Assembly (NCBI GenBank): GCA_003577005.1
Contig: QEUW01000263.1
Coordinates: forward strand, 1-11,039
DNA: 11,039 nt
Source: Chloroflexota bacterium
Lineage (GTDB): Bacteria > Chloroflexota > Anaerolineae > Caldilineales > Caldilineaceae
Reading direction: 5' to 3'
Shown here piece after piece: positions 6,392 to 11,039 of this stretch. Under the pieces are notes generated by a model. It was not told the origin of the DNA. It did no database searches and saw only the letters and a program-made list of their open reading frames with translations. The translations under genes were made by a program, and so were the position numbers. Within the stretch, counting starts at the first letter, position 1; each line of letters begins with the position of its first letter.

Positions 6392-6482
6392 CTACCGGTG
6401 CGAAATCGAGATAGCGATCCCAAGTGTGTTCCAAAAAGTGCGTGTACTTCTCCTCGTCGTTTATGAGGAGAGGTATCCCTTT
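6366..6482 (-). other. Minus-one-frame C-terminus of the nucleotidyltransferase with frameshift signal
   Basis: On the minus strand the heptamer A AAG GGA (6482-6476) is in the zero-frame X_XXY_YYZ register of the nucleotidyltransferase gene. Four nucleotides later TCTCCTC (6471-6465) can pair with GAGGAGA (6455-6449) around a 9-nt loop that contains the zero-frame TAA. A -1 slip reads on as IPLLINDEEKYTHFLE then HTWDRYLDFAPVAMDYIRQM and ends at TGA 6366-6368. This tail resembles the normal MNT C-terminus and gives a 128-residue protein, a usual MntA length. A one-base deletion in the A/G run is an equally simple explanation. Confidence 0.55.
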
Positions 6483-6751
6483 GCTGCGTTGTAGCAAAAA
6501 CCAAGCGTAGCCTCGTTGATGACCCTCACATCGACCGCAAAAGGCAGCACGCTCCGCAAGCGACGCTCCAGGTCAAAACAGAACTCAAAGTCCGCTTCAG
6601 CCGGGATCAACCGGCGGTCGACAAACAGGGCAATGTCTACATCGCGAAAAGTTTTGTCCTGTGCGGCCGAGCCATAAAGAATGGCAAAGTAGATGCCAGG
6701 GACCGTTTGCAAGCTATGTCGGAGCGCTTCCCGGTATTCTTTTGATAGCAT
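6461..6751 (-). CDS. MntA-like minimal nucleotidyltransferase (HEPN/MNT antitoxin), zero-frame product
   Basis: The 96-residue zero-frame product is the antitoxin-type nucleotidyltransferase of HEPN/MNT modules. ILYGSAAQDKTFRDVDIALF contains the G-S and D-x-D signature that binds nucleotide and Mg2+ in the polymerase-beta fold. In characterised HepT/MntA pairs this enzyme neutralises the HEPN RNase by AMPylating a tyrosine. The frame ends at TAA 6461, but residues up to K91-G92 are followed in the -1 frame by a further 36 codons of matching C-terminus, so the gene is either frameshifted or recoded. ATG 6751 has no Shine-Dalgarno sequence; a strong promoter whose -10 box ends 6 nt upstream implies a leaderless transcript. 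Its HEPN partner downstream is truncated. Confidence 0.75.
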   Translation of the reverse strand: MLSKEYREALRHSLQTVPGIYFAILYGSAAQDKTFRDVDIALFVDRRLIPAEADFEFCFDLERRLRSVLPFAVDVRVINEATLGFCYNAAKGYLSS

Positions 6752-6757
6752 GGGTCG

Positions 6758-6786
6758 ATTATACCGGTTACCGCGTCAGATCACAA
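6758..6786 (-). promoter_or_regulatory. Sigma70-type promoter of the MNT/HEPN module (leaderless)
   Basis: Reading the minus strand, TTGTGA (6786-6781) and a perfect TATAAT (6763-6758) are separated by exactly 17 bp. Transcription should begin about 6-7 nt past the -10 box, at or next to the A of ATG 6751. There is no ribosome-binding site, so the transcript would be leaderless. Confidence 0.65.
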
Positions 6787-6875
6787 GCCATCTGGCAGCC
6801 CTGCTCGGCAATTTCCAATCTGACTTTGGGCCAGAGAGGTGAGGCTTTTGCGTTTCGACCCAGCCTATTGTCTCT

Positions 6876-6894
6876 GATAGACGCGTAACCTATC
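6876..6894. promoter_or_regulatory. Inverted repeat upstream of the small RHH-like gene
   Basis: GATAG (6876-6880) and CTATC (6890-6894) are perfect inverted 5-bp arms around 9 bp. A second palindrome, CCATATATGG, lies at 6911-6920. Both precede a small protein that may be a ribbon-helix-helix DNA binder, so either could be an autoregulatory operator. The arms are short enough to arise by chance. Confidence 0.25.
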
Positions 6895-6969
6895 GGCCCG
6901 ATTTCCGTCCCCATATATGGATACAGCCTGTCCACGACCGTGTTCTCTACTGGCCGCAGGAGCGCAAGC

Positions 6970-7218
6970 ATGAGTGAAAAAGTAAGAGTCACCCTTCGCC
7001 TCCAACAGGAGGCACTGGAGCTTGCCTTGCGGCACGGGTATGCTACCCGCCGTACGCTGGGCGAGTTTCTCAGCCAGCTCATCCTGGATTATCATCAGCG
7101 GCACAATCGGCGGGTGGCTCCCTATCCTTCTTTTGAGGAATGGCAGCGCTTCAAGGAGGAGGCGGAACAACTGCTTCGTTCAGAATCAGGCAGAGCAGGC
7201 ACGGAAAAGCCGGCGTAA
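6970..7218 (+). CDS. Small protein, possible ribbon-helix-helix DNA-binding protein
   Basis: An 82-residue protein I do not recognise as a named family. The start ATG 6970 has AGGAG 7 nt upstream, a good ribosome-binding site, and is preferred over 6940. The N-terminus EKVRVTLRLQQEALELALR looks like a beta-strand followed by a helix, then HGYATRRTLGEFLSQLILDY forms a turn and second helix, the pattern of MetJ/Arc-type ribbon-helix-helix proteins. The C-terminal part (FEEWQRFKEEAEQLLR) is charged and probably helical. Such proteins are often antitoxins or small repressors, but no toxin gene follows: the next gene converges from the other strand. It diverges from the MNT/HEPN pair with about 220 bp between, so a regulatory link is conceivable only. 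Confidence 0.6.
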   Translation: MSEKVRVTLRLQQEALELALRHGYATRRTLGEFLSQLILDYHQRHNRRVAPYPSFEEWQRFKEEAEQLLRSESGRAGTEKPA

Positions 7219-7298
7219 TCACCGCACGCCGGCCTCTGCGTGTAAAAGGATGTCACACCCACCTGCAACCGAAGATGGCTAGAGGGAGAGGTTCCGAG

Positions 7299-9053
7299 CT
7301 AGACCATCTCGCGCACCCGGTCGGCCACCACGGTGAGAGCGATCTTCTCGCGGTTTGGTTGTCCTTTGGCCAGGGCCTGAGCAAAGTGCAGGGCCTGTTT
7401 TGGCTCGACCTTGGGTGGCATCGGCGGTTCGTGCGGGTCGACCACGGCCTCGACGACTACCGGCCCAGACGTCGCCAATGCCTGTTCGAGAATGGCGCCG
7501 CAGTGGGCCGCGTCCTCGATAGTAAAGCCAGTTGCGCCAAATGCCCGCGCAACGCCGGCAAAATCGATGGGCTGCAACTCACAGCCGTACTCGGGATTCC
7601 CCTGAAAGACCATCTGCTCCCAGCGGATCATCCCCAGCGTGTTGTTTTTGAGGACGATGATTTTGACCGGCAGGTTATATTTGACGCAGGTGGCGAGTTC
7701 CGCCATGAGCATGGAGAAACCACCGTCGCCGATAAAAGCAACGCAAGGTCGATTGGGGTAAGCAAGCTGGGCAGCAACAGCATAGGGCAGCCCGCAACCC
7801 ATCGTGGCGAGGTTGCCTGAAACGCCATACAACTGGCCGCGCTTGACCGGAATCTGCCGTGCCCACCAGATGGTGATGGTGCCCGAGTCGCACGTGACGA
7901 TGGCGTTGGACGGCAGGCGCTTACCTAGCTCCCAGGCCACAACCTGTGGCTTCATCGGATGGTCCTGGCGCGAACCGCGCTCGGCCATCAACTCCCACCA
8001 CGCTTGCATCTCTTTTTGTGCGGTTGCGAGAAAACTACGATCCTCTTTGCGCTGGAGCAAAGGGAGAAGGTGCAGGAGTGTCTGCCGGCAGTCGCCCACC
8101 AGCCCCACGTCAACCGGATAGCGTAGGCCAATCCGCACCGGGTCGATATCGATCTGGACGGCGCGGGCCTGGCCTGGCTTGGGTAGGTACTCCATGTAGG
8201 GAAACGACGTGCCGATCATCAAGAGCAAGTCGCAGTTTTCGATTGCCTCCTGTGAGGGCGCCGTCCCCAGATGGCCGATGCCGCCGGTGGTGTAGGGGCT
8301 ATCGTCGGGAACGGCAGCCTTGCCGAGCAACGCCTTGATAATTGGAGCGGCAAGTGTATCAGCCAGACGCTCCAACTCCTCACCGGCGCCCAGCGCGCCG
8401 CGACCGCACAAGATGGCAATGCGTTGGCTGGCGTTGATCAATTCGGCAGCGGCCTGTAGATCGCGTTCATTGGGCAGACCTGCGCCCACTGCGTATTCAT
8501 CCGAGGCAAACGGACCTGGATTGCGTTTGGACCGCTCGCGGCGGTCCACCTCTTTTTCTTGTAGATCGATAGGAAAGGTGATGTGCGCCACCCCTCGGCG
8601 CCCCAGCGCATGACGACAGGCCAGATTGGCAATGCCATCGACATGCGCCGGCCCCATGACGCGCGCGTTGTAGACAGTTACATCCTCAAACAGCCGGTCG
8701 AGATTGACATCCTGCTGCCCGTAGGTATGCATCAGGTCGTGGTAAGTGTTGCCGGTGATCGCCAGCACCGGCTGGCCGTCCATCTTAGCATCATAGAGAC
8801 CGTTGAGCAGATGGATCGCACCTGGGCCAGAGGTGGCCAGGCAGGCCCCCAATTTGCCGGTAAACTTGGCGTGAGCACAGGCCATGAGCGCGGCCGACTC
8901 CTCATGCCGCACCTGGATAAAGCGAATCTGCTCCTGGCGTTTGCGCAATGCCTCCATGATGCCGTTGTTGCCATCACCCGGCATACCAAACACCGTATCG
9001 ACGTCCCAATCGTGGATCGTCTCAATCAACACATCTGCGGCGGTATCTGCCAT
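7299..9053 (-). CDS. Thiamine-diphosphate-dependent pyruvate oxidase/dehydrogenase-like enzyme (PoxB/YdaP type)
   Basis: A 584-residue member of the POX/acetolactate synthase superfamily. The N-terminal PYR domain has FGMPGDGNNGIMEAL and RHEESAALMA, where Glu51 is the expected ThDP N1'-activating glutamate; ATSGPGAIHLLNGLYDAKMD follows. The central domain (about 190-340) is the FAD-binding type, with LLLMIGTSFPY and AVQIDIDPVRIG. The C-terminal PP domain carries the Mg-ThDP motif GDGGFSMLMAEL (from 442) through NN at 470-471. The overall order and LPKPGQARAVQID match PoxB and Bacillus YdaP better than biosynthetic acetolactate synthase. It would oxidatively decarboxylate pyruvate, giving acetate with electrons to quinone or oxygen. 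The C-terminal membrane-binding helix of E. coli PoxB is not obvious. AGAGG lies 6 nt before ATG 9053. A hairpin sits in its leader. Confidence 0.9.
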   Translation of the reverse strand: MADTAADVLIETIHDWDVDTVFGMPGDGNNGIMEALRKRQEQIRFIQVRHEESAALMACAHAKFTGKLGACLATSGPGAIHLLNGLYDAKMDGQPVLAITGNTYHDLMHTYGQQDVNLDRLFEDVTVYNARVMGPAHVDGIANLACRHALGRRGVAHITFPIDLQEKEVDRRERSKRNPGPFASDEYAVGAGLPNERDLQAAAELINASQRIAILCGRGALGAGEELERLADTLAAPIIKALLGKAAVPDDSPYTTGGIGHLGTAPSQEAIENCDLLLMIGTSFPYMEYLPKPGQARAVQIDIDPVRIGLRYPVDVGLVGDCRQTLLHLLPLLQRKEDRSFLATAQKEMQAWWELMAERGSRQDHPMKPQVVAWELGKRLPSNAIVTCDSGTITIWWARQIPVKRGQLYGVSGNLATMGCGLPYAVAAQLAYPNRPCVAFIGDGGFSMLMAELATCVKYNLPVKIIVLKNNTLGMIRWEQMVFQGNPEYGCELQPIDFAGVARAFGATGFTIEDAAHCGAILEQALATSGPVVVEAVVDPHEPPMPPKVEPKQALHFAQALAKGQPNREKIALTVVADRVREMV

Positions 9054-9090
9054 GATCAGCCTCTTTTTTCCCGTGATCTGAACAAAAAGT

Positions 9091-9169
9091 CAAAAGCGGT
9101 TCGCCGAGAACACAGAGGCTGTTCTCTGCCCACTCCGGTCTTTTCTGTGTCCTCTGCGAACCGCTTTTG
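9091..9169. repeat. Long inverted repeat (26-bp arms) in the leader of the pyruvate oxidase gene
   Basis: CAAAAGCGGTTCGCCGAG and the bases after it (9091-9116) match the reverse complement of 9144-9169 at 24 of 26 positions, with a 27-nt loop. It starts 38 bp upstream of the oxidase ATG and would be transcribed as a strong stem-loop unless the promoter lies downstream of it. An alternative small hairpin, GAGAAC (9106-9111) with GTTCTC (9121-9126), is mutually exclusive with it. There is no T-run, so it is not a classical terminator. It may be a dispersed palindromic repeat; CTCTGCG/ACACAGAG-like units are familiar as intergenic repeats in other genomes. Confidence 0.7.
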
Positions 9170-9294
9170 GCGCCGAGTTTGTCTAGATCAGGAGTAAACC
9201 AGTGGCGACTCGATCTGCTTACAGAACTATGCACAATCCGCGCCGGTTGGTGATGGGTGTGAAGCCACATTGCCCCACACCTTTACTCCAGCCA

Positions 9295-9777
9295 TCAGTG
9301 GCCTTGGCCTCCACGTTCCACCTGTGCGCCGTGGATTTCGCCCCGCCAGGCACCGGTCTCGGCGCCACGGGACTCTATAAACTCTTTGAACCGCTCCAGA
9401 TCACCCTCAACCCGCCGCTCGACAAAACCGAGCGCATCGCCTACATTTTCGACCGCACCTTCGGGTTCATAGTCCAGGCGCAGGGTCAGGCGCGTCTGAT
9501 TTGCGCCCATAGGCTGGAAGCTGACTGTACCAGCGTTATAGGAGCCAGTGGTGCTGCGCCAGGCCACACGCTGGTCGGGAGTCTGCTCAATAATCTCCGC
9601 ATCCCACTCTTCAGTCTTACCACCGATGTTGGCGCGCCAGTGGGTGTATTTATCTCCCCGCTGCTGCACCTGCTCGACCCCTTCCATGAACCGAGGAAAG
9701 TCCTCAAATTGTGTCCACTGGTTATACGTCGTCCGCACGGGTACATCAACTGTAATCGACTTCTCGATAGTTTTCAT
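9295..9777 (-). CDS. SRPBCC-superfamily protein (polyketide cyclase/dehydrase-like)
   Basis: A 160-residue START/Bet v1-like lipid- or ligand-binding domain. The opening MKTIEKSITVDVPVRTTYNQ then WTQFEDFPRFMEGVEQVQQ is the standard signature of the cyclase/dehydrase group, and WDAEIIEQTPDQRVAWRS continues the beta-sheet of the grip fold; the C-terminal helix is about residues 118-140. The function is usually unknown; members occur in stress-related, membrane-associated and polyketide contexts. The start ATG 9777 has AGGAGGT ending 3 nt upstream; the open frame continuing upstream to 9858 would be a spurious extension. It lies between UvsE and the pyruvate oxidase on the same strand but with gaps of over 150 bp, so it is probably its own transcription unit. 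Confidence 0.88.
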   Translation of the reverse strand: MKTIEKSITVDVPVRTTYNQWTQFEDFPRFMEGVEQVQQRGDKYTHWRANIGGKTEEWDAEIIEQTPDQRVAWRSTTGSYNAGTVSFQPMGANQTRLTLRLDYEPEGAVENVGDALGFVERRVEGDLERFKEFIESRGAETGAWRGEIHGAQVERGGQGH

Positions 9778-9809
9778 TTGACCTCCTGGCGTTTCTGGTT
9801 TGCGATGCT

Positions 9810-9846
9810 CTCTTACCCCGCGAGATGAGATACCCCTGTGTAAGAG
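9810..9846. promoter_or_regulatory. Inverted repeat upstream of the SRPBCC gene
   Basis: CTCTTAC (9810-9816) and GTAAGAG (9840-9846) are perfect 7-bp inverted arms around 23 bp, placed 33-69 bp upstream of the SRPBCC start. This could be an operator or a hairpin in the leader; no promoter hexamers are convincing nearby. Confidence 0.25.
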
Positions 9847-9940
9847 TTGCAAACACACGATTCGGCTTATTGAGGTTATTATGAGGAACAGTGAATGCTG
9901 AGCATATAGGTAGAGAGATAGAGCAGCGATATAGCCGTAC

Positions 9941-10855
9941 TCATGCTTTACCGGTGGCCACTGACAACCATTCTTGTTGGAGCTTGAAGATCGCCACCTC
10001 TTTTTGTTTTGCCTCGATCTCGATCCAGGGGACAGTGCGGTAGGCGGTCGGCATCGCCGTGATCAGGTCTGCGTGGCGGCGGTCGGCAAAGGCCGCCCGG
10101 CCGTTGGAGATATGGACAAGCTGCCACTGTGGGTGGGGCCATGTGCCACGAGAGGCGGTGACCATTTCGCCAATGCTGAGGTGTTCATAAGTGTCAAGCT
10201 GTTCATGAACAATATGGTGATGTGCGTCAAAGACCATTGGTACACCGGCTGCCCGGCAGATTTCAAGAATTTCACCTGCACTGTAGGCGCTTTCGTCATT
10301 CTCAAGCGCCAGACGGCTGCGAATGCCTTCGGGTAGAGTGCGGATGACGTTCACCAGTTGTTCTGCACGGCCTGCCTTGCCACCGTGGATTTCCACCGTG
10401 GCCCACGCCGAACGCGGCTGGCCGAGCAAGTCCATAATCTCGGCGTGCATCTGGAGGATGGTGATACTGTTTGCTACCACTGTGGGCGAATCTGAGCTAA
10501 GCACCACAAACTGGTCCGGGTGGAAGACCAGCCGCATTCCGGCATCCAGCGCCCGTTGGCCCGTCCGCCACAACTCGGCGTGGAATGAGGCGAGCGTATC
10601 TTTGCCTTGGGGGGTATCGGCAAATGGAAAGATGTCCGACGAAATCCGGTAGAGCCGTATACCATACGACAGACAAAATGAAAGAGCATGGGACAAACGA
10701 TCAAGATTGTAGCGGTAAATAGCGGCCAGTTTTGCCGCCTGTTCTGCCGTGGAGAGACGCATCAACTGAGTGCGCGTGGTTGTGCGAAAGCGTATTTCCT
10801 GCGAGGCCGTAATACAGACCAACCCCAACTGTGGTGTTTGCTGTGATGTCGTCAT
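9941..10855 (-). CDS. uvsE: UV DNA damage endonuclease UvsE (UVDE)
   Basis: A 304-residue TIM-barrel metalloendonuclease that nicks DNA immediately 5' of UV photoproducts and some other lesions, starting alternative excision repair. Family motifs appear in order: LGLVCITAS with FRTTTRTQL (10-31), GIRLYRISSDIFPF (65-78), LVFHPDQFVVLSS (109-121), TVEIHGGKAGR (153-163), LENDESAYSAGEIL (184-197), VFDAHHH (208-214), and WIEIEAKQKE (277-286). His112, Glu155, His157, Glu185, Asp210 and Glu279 are likely metal-site residues. Length and motif order are normal, so the gene looks intact. ATG 10855 is followed by a typical short N-terminus but has no strong ribosome-binding site. There is no partner gene alongside; UvsE commonly stands alone. 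The segment around residue 250 reads HISNGR, discussed in the findings. Confidence 0.95.
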   Translation of the reverse strand: MTTSQQTPQLGLVCITASQEIRFRTTTRTQLMRLSTAEQAAKLAAIYRYNLDRLSHALSFCLSYGIRLYRISSDIFPFADTPQGKDTLASFHAELWRTGQRALDAGMRLVFHPDQFVVLSSDSPTVVANSITILQMHAEIMDLLGQPRSAWATVEIHGGKAGRAEQLVNVIRTLPEGIRSRLALENDESAYSAGEILEICRAAGVPMVFDAHHHIVHEQLDTYEHLSIGEMVTASRGTWPHPQWQLVHISNGRAAFADRRHADLITAMPTAYRTVPWIEIEAKQKEVAIFKLQQEWLSVATGKA

Positions 10856-11039
10856 GTGACTGTACTATCACGATGACGGGTTGTGGTCAGTAGCAATTCC
10901 CCCAACCAAGCTCCTCCAGGCATGGCTGTCGTGGGCACAAAAACTAGCCTACGCGAAGGGGGCTTCCGTGGTCGATGGGGATTCGGGCATCTGTGAGTTG
11001 TGAGTGTATCCGCAAAGTAGGCGCTCCTGTAGACCTTCC
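10856..11039. other. Right-edge non-coding stretch, possible 3' end of a further minus-strand gene
   Basis: I see no confident gene here. On the minus strand a frame entering from the right edge stays open to TAG at 10949-10951 and ends QMPESPSTTEAPFA, which could be the C-terminus of an upstream gene; another frame is also open to TAG at 10944-10946, so this is undecided. The 90 bp before uvsE should hold its promoter, but no good hexamer pair is visible. Confidence 0.2.

Noticed and set aside
7225..7242. CACGC/GCGTG hairpin between the small plus-strand gene and the pyruvate oxidase gene
   Set aside because: The stem is only 5 bp and there is no T-run on either strand, so it is not a convincing terminator.
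9256..9280. GGTGTG/CACACC stem between the SRPBCC and oxidase genes
   Set aside because: It is a short stem with a 15-nt loop and no T-run, and is expected by chance.
9202..9828. Plus-strand open frame (208 codons) opposite the SRPBCC gene
   Set aside because: The minus-strand frame has a strong ribosome-binding site and a recognisable SRPBCC start; the plus-strand protein has no domain.

Overview
The window reads as chromosome from a GC-rich heterotrophic bacterium. Dense minus-strand genes, carbohydrate catabolism, a HepT/MntA-type module and several short non-coding repeats would fit Chloroflexota (Caldilinea/Anaerolineae-like). That placement is a guess from gene content; there is no rRNA or other marker. 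Eight genes look intact, one runs off the left edge, and a HEPN/MNT pair looks damaged or recoded.

Left half, about 1-6085: a sugar / sugar-acid catabolic locus. A partial GH106-like glycoside hydrolase (minus) diverges from a LacI-family repressor (plus, 1038-2087). Convergent with the repressor is a minus-strand series, in transcription order: a LivH-type ABC permease (6085-5189), an enolase-superfamily acid-sugar dehydratase (5072-3744), a GNAT acetyltransferase (3735-3214) and a DapA-family aldolase/lyase (3062-2154). Dehydratase plus Schiff-base aldolase is the usual non-phosphorylative logic for a sugar acid: dehydrate to a 2-keto-3-deoxy acid, then cleave. The hydrolase would release the sugar and the repressor would sense it. 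The permease stands alone, without LivM, LivG, LivF or a binding protein. A 123-bp MITE-like element with matching ends and TTA duplications lies between the GNAT and aldolase genes, and a degenerate ATC-GC repeat lies between the permease and dehydratase genes.

Centre, about 6086-7218: a minus-strand MntA-like nucleotidyltransferase and HepT-like HEPN remnant, with lower GC. The nucleotidyltransferase frame stops early, but its missing C-terminus continues in the -1 frame from a sequence shaped like a programmed frameshift signal (A AAG GGA heptamer, 4-nt spacer, 7-bp hairpin holding the zero-frame stop). The HEPN partner has lost its N-terminal half. A good sigma70-type promoter sits so close to the start that the mRNA should be leaderless. 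Divergent from it is a small possible ribbon-helix-helix protein.

Right half, about 7299-10855: independent minus-strand stress or metabolism genes: a ThDP-dependent PoxB/YdaP-like pyruvate oxidase with a long hairpin in its leader, an SRPBCC protein, and a UvsE UV-damage endonuclease. The last 184 bases hold no confident gene.

No CRISPR array, tRNA, rRNA or complete insertion sequence was seen. The most unusual items are the recoding-like signal in the nucleotidyltransferase gene and the MITE-like insertion whose target duplication supplies the GNAT stop codon.
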